Assembly: GCA_934636105.1 (NCBI GenBank)
Contig: CAKTZR010000008.1
Span: 1 to 64,000 of the forward strand
Reading direction: 5' to 3'
Length of the DNA: 64,000 nucleotides
From: an uncultured Clostridia bacterium
GTDB taxonomy: Bacteria > Bacillota > Clostridia > Christensenellales > Aristaeellaceae
Shown here: positions 1-7,060 of the stretch, piece by piece
How positions within the stretch are numbered: position 1 is the stretch's first letter
How the letters are laid out: every line of letters begins with the position of its first letter
Program-made: the position numbers and the translations under genes
Notes under the pieces: generated by a model
The model's input: only the letters and a program-made list of their open reading frames with translations
Database searches by the model: none
What the model was told of the DNA's origin: nothing

Positions 1-76
1 TCTTGCCGTGGTCAACGTGGCCGATGGTGCCAATGTTAACGTGCGGCTTGGTGCGCTCAAACTTTTGCTTCGCCAT
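1..76 (-). CDS. tuf: Elongation factor Tu, N-terminal fragment (window edge)
   Basis: Only the first 25 codons lie in the window. They read MAKQKFERTKPHVNIGTIGH followed by VDHGK, the invariant N-terminus and start of the GTP-binding P-loop of EF-Tu, which delivers aminoacyl-tRNA to the ribosome. A GGAGG Shine-Dalgarno sits 8 nt before the ATG. The gene follows fusA by 91 bp on the same strand, the usual end of the str operon. The rest lies beyond the left edge, so it is partial because of the window and not broken. Confidence 0.95.
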   Translation of the reverse strand, partial: MAKQKFERTKPHVNIGTIGHVDHGK

Positions 77-130
77 TTTCTTTTCCTCCATGTGTCAGGC
101 TAAAGCCCGACATATTATAATTCCGGAAAT

Positions 131-158
131 CGCTCCCCCGCCTATCGGCGGGGAAGCG
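131..158 (-). other. Hairpin in the fusA-tuf spacer
   Basis: CGCTCCCCCGCC pairs with GGCGGGGAAGCG around a 4-nt loop. On the transcribed strand it is not followed by a run of U, so it is not a standard terminator. A TATAAT hexamer lies just downstream towards tuf but lacks a clear -35. It may be an RNA-processing or stability element between fusA and tuf. Confidence 0.4.
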
Positions 159-167
159 TTAAAAGAC

Positions 168-2246
168 TTACTTCGCCGCCTTGGCGCCGCAAACCTTCTC
201 CTGAATGGACTTCGGAACCGGCTCATAGTGCTCCGGCTGCATGGTGTACACGCCGCGGCCCTGCGTACGGGAACGCAGCGCGGTGGAGTAACCAAACATC
301 TCGGAGAGCGGAACCAGCGCGTGAATTTCTTCGGTCGTGCCGTTGTGATCCATGCCCTCGATGCGGCCGCGGCGGCTGTTCAGGTCGCCGATAACGTCGC
401 CCATGTACTCTTCCGGCACCGTAACGTCCACCTTCATGATCGGCTCAAGCAGCACCGGATCGGCCTTGGCGATAGCCGCCTTGAAGGCCATAGAACCGGC
501 GATCTTGAACGCGACTTCAGAGGAGTCAACGTCATGGTAGGAGCCGTCGTACACGGAAACATGGAAGTCCACAACCTCGAAACCGCCCAGCGGGCCGTTC
601 TTGGCGGCCTCGCGGATACCGGCGTCGATAGGCGCGATGAATTCCTTCGGGATGGAGCCGCCGACGGTGTCGTTGCTGAAGGAGTAGCCCTCGCCCGGCT
701 CGACCGGGGAGATCTCGATCCAGCAGTGACCGTACTGGCCGTTACCACCGGTCTGACGGACGTAGCGGCCTTCGGCCTTCGCCGGCTTGCGGATGGTCTC
801 ACGATAGGCAACCTGCGGCGCGCCGACGGTCGCCTCAACCTTGAACTCGCGCAGCAGACGGTCAACGATGATCTCCAGATGGAGCTCGCCCATGCCGGCG
901 ATGATCGTCTGACCGGTCTCCTGGTTGGTGTAGGTCTTGAAGGTCGGGTCCTCTTCAGCCAGACGCAGCAGGCCGAGAATCATCTTCTCCTGGCCAGCCT
1001 TGGTCTTCGGCTCGATGGCGACCTGAATAACCGGCTCCGGGAACTCCATCTTTTCAAGGATGATCGGGTGCTTGTCGTCGCACAGAGTGTCGCCGGTCGT
1101 GGTGTCCTTGAAGCCGACAACGCCGCAGATCTCGCCGGTGTAAACCTCGGAGATTTCCTTGCGCTCGTTGGCGTGCATCTGGAGCAGACGGCCGATGCGC
1201 TCACGCTTGCCCTTCGTGGAGTTGAGCACGTAGCTGCCCGAGCCGATGTGGCCGGAGTAGACACGGATGAAGCTCAGCTTGCCGACGAACGGGTCGGTCA
1301 TGATCTTGAAAGCCAGCGCGGAGAACGGCGCGTCGTCGCTCACCGGGCGCTCGTCTTCCTCGTCGGTGTGCGGGTCGAAGCCCTTGACCGGCGGGATGTC
1401 CAGCGGAGACGGCATGTAGGCCACAACCGCGTCCAGCAGCGGCTGAACGCCCTTGTTGCGGTAGGAAGTGCCGCACAGCACGGCGAAGAAGCTGCAATCG
1501 ATGGTGCCCTTGCGGATGGCGGCCTTCATCTCGTCGATGGTCGGTTCTTCGCCTTCCATGAACTTCTCCATGATGCCGTCGTCCACGTCAGCCAGCGCTT
1601 CAATCAGCTGCTCGCGGTACATCTGAGCTTCTTCCTGCATATCCTCCGGAATCGGCTCGTCGCGGTAATCCTTGCCAAGGTCATCGTAGTAGACCTCGGC
1701 GCGCATGGTCAGCAGGTCGATGATGCCGCGGAAATCGTTCTCCGCGCCGATCGGCAGCTGAATCGGGTGCGCATTCGCGTGCAGACGCTCGTGGAGCATG
1801 TCCACCACGCGGTAGAAGTTCGCGCCCATGATGTCCATCTTGTTGACGTACACCATGCGCGGAACATGATAGTGCTCGGCCTGACGCCAAACAGTCTCGG
1901 ACTGCGGCTCAACGCCGCCCTTCGCGCAGAACACGGCAACGGAGCCGTCCAGAACGCGCAGGGAACGCTCGACCTCGACGGTGAAATCGACGTGGCCGGG
2001 AGTGTCGATGATGTTCAGGCGATAGTCCTTCCAGTAGCAGGTCGTCGCAGCAGAGGTGATGGTGATGCCGCGCTCCTGCTCCTGAGCCATCCAGTCCATG
2101 GTGGCGGTGCCTTCATGCGTCTCGCCGATCTTGCGGTTCTTGCCCGTGTAGAACAGAATGCGCTCGGTCGTCGTCGTCTTGCCGGCATCGATATGCGCCA
2201 TGATACCGATGTTGCGAACCATCTTTAATTCATGGTCTCTGGGCAT
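168..2246 (-). CDS. fusA: Elongation factor G
   Basis: This 692-aa translational GTPase drives tRNA and mRNA translocation on the ribosome. The N-terminus MPRDHELKMVRNIGIMAHID runs straight into the AHIDAGKTTTTERIL P-loop, and DTPGHVDF (G3) and NKMD (G4) follow. The length matches the family (about 690 aa). AAGGAG lies 7 nt before the ATG. It sits between rpsG and tuf in the standard str operon order on the minus strand. No missing landmark was noted. Confidence 0.98.
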   Translation of the reverse strand: MPRDHELKMVRNIGIMAHIDAGKTTTTERILFYTGKNRKIGETHEGTATMDWMAQEQERGITITSAATTCYWKDYRLNIIDTPGHVDFTVEVERSLRVLDGSVAVFCAKGGVEPQSETVWRQAEHYHVPRMVYVNKMDIMGANFYRVVDMLHERLHANAHPIQLPIGAENDFRGIIDLLTMRAEVYYDDLGKDYRDEPIPEDMQEEAQMYREQLIEALADVDDGIMEKFMEGEEPTIDEMKAAIRKGTIDCSFFAVLCGTSYRNKGVQPLLDAVVAYMPSPLDIPPVKGFDPHTDEEDERPVSDDAPFSALAFKIMTDPFVGKLSFIRVYSGHIGSGSYVLNSTKGKRERIGRLLQMHANERKEISEVYTGEICGVVGFKDTTTGDTLCDDKHPIILEKMEFPEPVIQVAIEPKTKAGQEKMILGLLRLAEEDPTFKTYTNQETGQTIIAGMGELHLEIIVDRLLREFKVEATVGAPQVAYRETIRKPAKAEGRYVRQTGGNGQYGHCWIEISPVEPGEGYSFSNDTVGGSIPKEFIAPIDAGIREAAKNGPLGGFEVVDFHVSVYDGSYHDVDSSEVAFKIAGSMAFKAAIAKADPVLLEPIMKVDVTVPEEYMGDVIGDLNSRRGRIEGMDHNGTTEEIHALVPLSEMFGYSTALRSRTQGRGVYTMQPEHYEPVPKSIQEKVCGAKAAK

Positions 2247-2307
2247 GTTGAATCTCCTTTTTGTTCAGGCAGCCGCCTGCGCGGCGCCCAGCACGATCGG
2301 ACGGAAA

Positions 2308-2778
2308 TTACCAGCGATAGTGGGCGAACGCCTTGTTGGCCTCGGCCATACGATGCATTTCTTCCTTACGCTTGACAGCCGCGCCGGTGTTGTTGCTCGC
2401 GTCGATGATCTCGGCGCACAGGCGCTCGGCCATGGTCTTCTCGCCGCGCTTGCGGGAGAACTCAACCAGCCAGCGCAGGGCCAGGGTCTGACGGCGCTCC
2501 GGGCGGATCTCGATCGGGACCTGATAGGTCGCGCCGCCAACGCGGCGGGCCTTGACTTCAAGGCTGGGCAGAATGTTCTGCATGCCAGCGTTGAAAACTT
2601 CCATCGCGTCCTTGCCGGTCTTGTCGGCCAGCATCTGGAACGCGTCGTAGCAGACGGACTGCGCGATGCCGCGCTTGCCGTCGAGCATGATCTGGTTAAT
2701 CAGCTTGGTGACGATGGTGTTGCCGTAAACCGGATCCGGCAGCACTTCACGCTTGGGTACAAAACCACGTCTCGGCAT
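2308..2778 (-). CDS. rpsG: 30S ribosomal protein S7
   Basis: This 156-aa primary 16S rRNA-binding protein nucleates the head of the 30S subunit. It begins MPRRGFVPKREVLPDPVYGN and ends MAEANKAFAHYRW, both typical of bacterial S7, and has the standard length. AGGAGG lies 8 nt before the ATG. It lies between rpsL and fusA. The 280-bp gap to rpsL upstream is unusually long and structured; in Escherichia coli the same junction is where S7 represses its own operon. Confidence 0.98.
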   Translation of the reverse strand: MPRRGFVPKREVLPDPVYGNTIVTKLINQIMLDGKRGIAQSVCYDAFQMLADKTGKDAMEVFNAGMQNILPSLEVKARRVGGATYQVPIEIRPERRQTLALRWLVEFSRKRGEKTMAERLCAEIIDASNNTGAAVKRKEEMHRMAEANKAFAHYRW

Positions 2779-3058
2779 GGGTTTAACCTCCTGAGTTGTC
2801 AGGAAGCAAGGATTGTTTCCTCGCTTCGGTTTTCTTGCAGCATGGCCCGAACGGCCGGCAAGCGCGCCGCCTCAGCAAAAGCGGCTTTCTTGACCGGATC
2901 TAGCACACAGCCCTGCCCGCGAAAAATCCTGCGCGCTGTTCCAAACACGCACAGCATCCTTTCGCTTCGCGGCCGGCCACCCGTTTCAGACCGACGACAC
3001 CTCCGATACTGGGAGGGCGCCACTTCCTTCGTTATCCCGAAGTATGAACCCTCAGAAA
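2779..3058 (-). promoter_or_regulatory. Long rpsL-rpsG intercistronic region, possible S7 control site
   Basis: These 280 bp separate rpsL and rpsG, against about 10-20 bp at most junctions of the ribosomal clusters here. The strand carries several self-complementary stretches (for example GGCCGGC with GCCGGCC, and GCTTGC with GCAAGC) before the AGGAGG of rpsG. A 74-codon open frame inside has no recognisable similarity or good ribosome site and is not called. In E. coli the rpsL-rpsG junction is the S7 translational repression site; equivalence here is inference. Confidence 0.4.
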
Positions 3059-3433
3059 TTACTTCTTCGGGCGCTTCGCGCCGTACTTGGAGCGGGCCTG
3101 CATACGCTTGGCCACACCGGCAGCATCCAGCGCGCCGCGGATGATGTGATAACGAACGCCAGGCAGGTCACGGACACGGCCGCCGCGGATGAGCACCACG
3201 GAGTGCTCCTGCAGGTTGTGGCCGATGCCGGGGATGTAGCAAGTACCTTCGACGCCGTTCGTCAGGCGGACACGGGCAATCTTACGCAGCGCAGAGTTCG
3301 GCTTCTTCGGCGTGGTGGTCTTGACAGACAGGCACACGCCGCGCTTCTGCGGGCACTTCTGCAGGATAGGCGCGGTCGGCTTTGCAGCGATCGCTTTTCT
3401 TCCGTTGCGGATCAACTGGTTGATCGTAGGCAT
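3059..3433 (-). CDS. rpsL: 30S ribosomal protein S12
   Basis: This 124-aa S12 forms part of the decoding centre. The start is placed at MPTINQLIRNGRK, where GGAGGTG lies 6 nt upstream, rather than at an in-frame codon 19 codons earlier. The TTPKKPNSALRK loop keeps Lys43. The second streptomycin-site loop reads RGGRVRDLPG, with Arg at position 88 (codon 3172-3170) where most bacteria have Lys. The K88R change in Mycobacterium tuberculosis rpsL is a known streptomycin-resistance mutation. It lies second in the str operon. Confidence 0.97.
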   Translation of the reverse strand: MPTINQLIRNGRKAIAAKPTAPILQKCPQKRGVCLSVKTTTPKKPNSALRKIARVRLTNGVEGTCYIPGIGHNLQEHSVVLIRGGRVRDLPGVRYHIIRGALDAAGVAKRMQARSKYGAKRPKK

Positions 3434-3498
3434 GGAAGCACCTCCTATGTTTCTTCTCAAAAATTCTGGAACACTTGCTTGCTGATTCATCTATATGA

Positions 3499-3554
3499 AC
3501 CCGCTTGCGCGGGGTCATAGCATACAAAGCGCCGGCGTGCCGCATAGCAGCCGG
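3499..3554 (-). other. Two hairpins in the ybxF-rpsL spacer
   Basis: The 146-bp gap between the ybxF-like gene and rpsL holds two stem-loops: ACCCGCTTGCGCGGGGT at 3499-3515 and CCGGC...GCCGG at 3532-3554. Neither is followed by a U run on the transcribed strand, so they look like leader structures rather than terminators. A function in r-protein feedback is possible but not shown. Confidence 0.35.
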
Positions 3555-3579
3555 TATTTTTTGTGCGGCCGATTCGCTC

Positions 3580-3825
3580 TTATTTGAGCAGACCGGCGGC
3601 CGCAGCCTTGACGTCGATGCCGCATGCGCGTCCGAGCTTCTCCATCGATTCCACCTGCGTGCAGGGGATATCCATGTCGTAGCAGCGATCCACGACGCGC
3701 TTGGTGAGCAGCAGATCCGCGTCCTGCGCCACATAAGCGTGCGCAATCTTGCCCTCATCGAGCGCGCGGAGAACCTGCTTGGTGCCGACTACTCGTCGGT
3801 CAACATCGGCGAGACCATCATTCAT
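3580..3825 (-). CDS. L7Ae/YbxF-family ribosomal K-turn protein
   Basis: This 81-aa protein matches the small bacterial L7Ae-like family (YbxF/RplGB) in length, the pattern GTKQVLRALDEGKIAHAYVAQDAD and position just before rpsL. Family members bind kink-turn RNA. The start at 3825 has AAGGA about 10 nt upstream. In most Firmicutes this gene follows rpoC; here the upstream neighbour is dapH with a terminator, and a strong promoter sits 70 bp before the start, so this is the first gene of the str operon. Confidence 0.85.
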   Translation of the reverse strand: MNDGLADVDRRVVGTKQVLRALDEGKIAHAYVAQDADLLLTKRVVDRCYDMDIPCTQVESMEKLGRACGIDVKAAAAGLLK

Positions 3826-3897
3826 AGACCAATTCTTCCTTTCAATCGTCTTCCGCGCAGACCCTCCCTGCGGACGGCCTGCACAGCAAACATGATT

Positions 3898-3926
3898 ATG
3901 ATATCATCTTCTGTCCCGAATGTCAA
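3898..3926 (-). promoter_or_regulatory. Sigma-A type promoter of the str operon
   Basis: Reading the minus strand, TTGACA (3926-3921) and TATCAT (3903-3898) are 17 bp apart. Transcription would start near 3890, about 65 nt before the ybxF-like start codon. The region is AT-rich compared with the flanking genes. Confidence 0.85.
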
Positions 3927-4053
3927 TTCTTATTTTTGGTTTTTCCCTTATTTTACATGCTTTTTCTGTTTTTTGTTCGGATTTTTTCCCCGTCCGCGCC
4001 CCGGACTGTCCGCATCCGAACAGTCCTGCAAAAGCTCAGGTTCATTTGAGCAG

Positions 4054-4076
4054 AAAAAAGGCGGCCTGACGCCGCC
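4054..4076 (-). terminator. Intrinsic terminator after dapH
   Basis: GGCGGC and GCCGCC pair around a 5-nt loop and are followed on the transcribed strand by six T. It lies 22 bp past the dapH stop and separates the dap genes from the str operon. Confidence 0.9.
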
Positions 4077-4097
4077 CCTGCTTCTGCCCGAAATTGC

Positions 4098-4793
4098 TCA
4101 AAGCTCCCGAAGCGCATCGATCAGCGCCGTCTTGCCCTCGGTCTGCTCGTCCTTCATCTTGATAATCCGCGCCGGAACGCCCGCAACCACCGCGTTTTCC
4201 GGCACATCCTTCGTGACGACGGCGCCCGCCGCAACCACCGCGCCGTTTCCGACGCTCACGCCCTCGATGACTACCGCGTTCGCGCCGATGAGCACGTTGT
4301 CGCCGATGGTCACAGGCTTTGCGCTGGGCGGTTCCACCACGCCTGCCAGTACCGTGCCCGCGCCGATGTGGCTGTGTCTGCCGACGATGGCGCGCCCGCC
4401 GAGCACCGCGCCCATGTCGATCATCGTGCCTTCGCCGACCACCGCGCCGATGTTGAGAATTGCGCCCATCATAATCACCGCGCCGTGCCCGATCTCCACC
4501 TCGTCGCGGATGATCGCGCCCGGCTCAATGCGCGCATCCGCTGTCTTGATATCCATCAGCGGGAGCGCGCTGTTGCGGCGGCCGCATTCAATGACAAGGT
4601 CTTCAATCGCGTCCTCATTGCGTTCGAGCACGGGCGCAATGTCCCTGTAATCGCCCATCACAATCATGTCCGCGCCGGTAAACACATGGCAGTTTTCAAA
4701 GTGCAGCGGGCGGCTCGTCTTGACATAGGCCGTCACGGGCGTTTTCTTTTCCGCCGTGCGGATTTTCTCGATGATTGCGTTTGCGTCCATCAT
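4098..4793 (-). CDS. dapH: Tetrahydrodipicolinate N-acetyltransferase
   Basis: This 231-aa left-handed beta-helix acyltransferase acetylates 2,3,4,5-tetrahydrodipicolinate in the acetyl branch of diaminopimelate and lysine synthesis. The middle carries isoleucine-patch hexapeptide repeats (GAIIRDEVEIGHGAVIMMGA, GEGTMIDMGAVLGGRAIVG), and the N-terminal alpha domain before them is typical of DapH. The length is standard. Its ATG overlaps the dapB stop (ATGA), so the two are translationally coupled. The acetyl pathway is the common one in Firmicutes. The start could be the adjacent second ATG, with little effect. Confidence 0.95.
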   Translation of the reverse strand: MMDANAIIEKIRTAEKKTPVTAYVKTSRPLHFENCHVFTGADMIVMGDYRDIAPVLERNEDAIEDLVIECGRRNSALPLMDIKTADARIEPGAIIRDEVEIGHGAVIMMGAILNIGAVVGEGTMIDMGAVLGGRAIVGRHSHIGAGTVLAGVVEPPSAKPVTIGDNVLIGANAVVIEGVSVGNGAVVAAGAVVTKDVPENAVVAGVPARIIKMKDEQTEGKTALIDALREL

Positions 4794-5509
4794 GCCCCTC
4801 CAAATAACACATCTTCCATATCGTATAGCCCCGGCTTCATTCTTTGCGCAAACTCCGCCGCTTTGAGCGCGCCGCGCACAAAAATTTCACGGCTGTCTGC
4901 ACGGTGGCGCAGCTCCAATTCCTCCATCTGCCCGAAAAAGCGCAGGCTGTGTTCGCCCGCAGCCGTGCCGCCGCGCACCGCATGCACGCCGATTTCGCGT
5001 CCGCGTGCGCCGAGCCGCCCCGCTCGTCCGTAAACATGCGCATAGGCGTTTTCCGGGTCGATGCTTCTCAAAATCATATTCGCCGTGCCGCTGGGCGCAT
5101 CTGCCTTTTGATTGTGATGGGTTTCCACAATCTCCATGTCAAAATCCGCGCCGAGCGTCTGCGCCATCTGCCTGGCCATCCGGCAAAAGACCGTCATGCC
5201 GATGGAAAAATTGTCCGCCCAGACAATCGGAATGCTTTGGCTCGCCGCGTGGATGTCCCCGCCCTGCACGTTGCTGAACCCCGTCGTGCCGATGACCAGC
5301 GGAAGCCGCCGCCGCACCGCGCTTTCCAGCGTTCTTTGAAGATTGTCGGGATGGGAAAAGTCCACCGCCGCATCGATGTCTGCCAGCTCGTCAAGGCTCG
5401 TGCATCTGCTCTGTCCAACGAAGCCGATCACCCGCACGTCGTCCCTCTGCGCACAGACTTGCTCCAGCATCTGCCCCATCCGTCCATGGCCGACAACCGC
5501 AATGTTCAT
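4790..5509 (-). CDS. dapB: 4-hydroxy-tetrahydrodipicolinate reductase
   Basis: This 239-aa enzyme reduces dihydrodipicolinate to tetrahydrodipicolinate with NAD(P)H, the substrate of the next gene, dapH. The N-terminus MNIAVVGHGRMGQML is a GxGxxG Rossmann motif, and VETHHNQKADAPSGTA is the DapB substrate signature with the catalytic His pair. It is slightly shorter than E. coli DapB (273 aa), as in other Clostridia. GGAGGGG precedes the ATG. It is the first gene of a two-gene operon. Confidence 0.95.
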   Translation of the reverse strand: MNIAVVGHGRMGQMLEQVCAQRDDVRVIGFVGQSRCTSLDELADIDAAVDFSHPDNLQRTLESAVRRRLPLVIGTTGFSNVQGGDIHAASQSIPIVWADNFSIGMTVFCRMARQMAQTLGADFDMEIVETHHNQKADAPSGTANMILRSIDPENAYAHVYGRAGRLGARGREIGVHAVRGGTAAGEHSLRFFGQMEELELRHRADSREIFVRGALKAAEFAQRMKPGLYDMEDVLFGGA

Positions 5510-5511
5510 GC

Positions 5512-5555
5512 TCTCCCCTCCGACATAACAGTTTTCTGCCGATTAGGGTTGTCGG
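5512..5555 (-). promoter_or_regulatory. dapB leader stem overlapping its ribosome-binding site
   Basis: In the RNA the segment CCGACA (from 5555-5550) can pair with TGTCGG (5525-5520), whose last bases run into the GGAGGGG of dapB. The same 5' arm can instead pair with a nearer TCGG, giving two mutually exclusive hairpins. This is visible base-pairing only; there is no match to the lysine riboswitch that I can recognise. Confidence 0.3.
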
Positions 5556-5590
5556 ATGGAAGATATTTTATACGATTTTCTATTGCTTTT

Positions 5591-5720
5591 GACTCCTTCA
5601 GTCACCTTCGCTGACAGCTCCCTCAAGGAGGGAGCCTTTTGGTTTTAAGCCATAATTGCAAAAGGATCAAGCCTCCCTCTCCGAGGGAGGTGGCACGACG
5701 AAGTCGTGACGGAAGGAGTC
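5591..5720. repeat. Inverted pair of gut-Firmicutes-type palindromic repeats
   Basis: Two copies of a roughly 50-60 bp element face each other: GACTCCTTCAGTCACC... at 5591-5641 and the reverse complement of GACTCCTTCCGTCACG... ending at 5720. Each copy contains a short GTCAC/GTGAC-type hairpin and a CTCCCTC/GAGGGAG hairpin. The right end is immediately next to the purD stop codon (5722-5724). A similar copy follows another stop codon at 36901-36950. It may serve as a 3'-end structure for the pur operon. Confidence 0.75.
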
Positions 5721-5721
5721 C

Positions 5722-6987
5722 TTATGCGTCCAGACTCCCGATATCCCGCCGCATATGCGCGCCCTCGAAATGAATTTTGTCCGCCGCCGCATAGGCCTTG
5801 TGAATCGCATCCGCCAGCGTATCGCCCAACGCCGTCACACCCAGCACGCGGCCGCCCGCCGTCACATAATCCGCGTCCGTCCGCTTCGTACCCGCGTGAT
5901 AGACCGTCGCGCCCATCGCTTCCGCGTCCTCCAAACCGGAAATCAGCTTGCCGCCCTCATATTTGCCCGGATAGCCGCCGCTGGCCAGCACGATGCACGC
6001 CGCCGCGCCGTCCTTCCAGCGGATATCCATCTCCGCCAGCCGCTGTTCGCGCACCGCCCGCATAATGGCAAACAGATCGCTTTCCAGCAGCGGCAGAACG
6101 GCCTGCGTCTCCGGGTCGCCGAAGCGCGCATTGTATTCCACCACCTTCGGCCCGTCCTTCGTCAGCATCAGCCCAACGTAGAGCACGCCCTTGAACGTGA
6201 AGCCCTCGGCGTTCATCGCATGGAGCGTCGGCAGCAGAATCTCGCGTTCCGTCCGCTCGGCGATCTCCTTGGTATACAGCGGGCTGGGGGCAAACGCGCC
6301 CATGCCGCCCGTGTTCGGGCCCTTATCGCCGTCGAATACGCGCTTGTGATCCTGGCTGGCCTTCATCGGCACAATCGTCTTGCCGTCGCAGAAGCACAGC
6401 ACCGTCACCTCGCGCCCCACCATACACTCCTCAATCAGCACCCGTGCGCCGCTTTGGCCGAATTTGCCGCCCTGCATCATTTCAATCACGGCCTGCTTGG
6501 CCTCGTCAATCGTCGCCGCGACAACGACGCCCTTGCCCAGCGCCAGCCCGTCCGCCTTGACGACAATCGGCGCGCTCTGCGTGTCCAGATAGGCCAGCGC
6601 CTTATCCATCTCGGTGAAAATTTCGCACTTCGCCGTCGGAATGCCGTATTTGCGCATCAGGTTCTTGGAAAAGATTTTGCTTGCTTCCATCTGCGCCGCG
6701 TAGGCCGTCGGACCGAACGCCGCGATGCCCTCCGCCTCCAGCCTGTCCACACAGCCCAGCGCCAGCGGGTCATCCGGCGTGACGCAGACAAAGTCAACCT
6801 TCTCCCGCTTCGCCAGCGCCGCAATGCCGTCGATGTCCGTCGCCTTCACGTCGGGAATGCAGCGCGCTACTTGCGCAATACCCGCGTTGCCCGGCGCGCA
6901 GAGCAGCTCCGTCACATCCTTCGATTCGATGAGCTTCTTGCAGACCGCGTGCTCGCGCCCGCCGCCGCCAATCACCAATACCTTCAT
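5722..6987 (-). CDS. purD: Phosphoribosylamine-glycine ligase
   Basis: This 421-aa ATP-grasp enzyme joins phosphoribosylamine and glycine to give GAR in purine synthesis. The N-terminus MKVLVIGGGGREHAVCKKL is the GARS N-domain signature, and the region around MASQDHKRVFDGDKGPNTGG with VVEYNARFGDPE is the ATP-grasp core. The length is standard. GAGGAGG lies 5 nt before the ATG. It is the last gene of the pur operon, 73 bp after purH, and a palindromic repeat directly follows its stop. Confidence 0.97.
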   Translation of the reverse strand: MKVLVIGGGGREHAVCKKLIESKDVTELLCAPGNAGIAQVARCIPDVKATDIDGIAALAKREKVDFVCVTPDDPLALGCVDRLEAEGIAAFGPTAYAAQMEASKIFSKNLMRKYGIPTAKCEIFTEMDKALAYLDTQSAPIVVKADGLALGKGVVVAATIDEAKQAVIEMMQGGKFGQSGARVLIEECMVGREVTVLCFCDGKTIVPMKASQDHKRVFDGDKGPNTGGMGAFAPSPLYTKEIAERTEREILLPTLHAMNAEGFTFKGVLYVGLMLTKDGPKVVEYNARFGDPETQAVLPLLESDLFAIMRAVREQRLAEMDIRWKDGAAACIVLASGGYPGKYEGGKLISGLEDAEAMGATVYHAGTKRTDADYVTAGGRVLGVTALGDTLADAIHKAYAAADKIHFEGAHMRRDIGSLDA

Positions 6988-7060
6988 GCTGAACCTCCTC
7001 GGTCAAAAAACAGCGCCCCCGTCCGCCCGCTTGGGGCGGCCCCAAGGGACGCTGATGAAT

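Noticed and set aside
3..2228. A 741-codon plus-strand open frame opposite tuf and fusA
   Set aside because: It is the antisense shadow of fusA; its Arg/Leu/His/Val-rich translation has no domain, and fusA is certain.
2799..3023. 74-codon frame in the rpsL-rpsG spacer
   Set aside because: Poor start region, Arg-rich, more consistent with a structured regulatory spacer.
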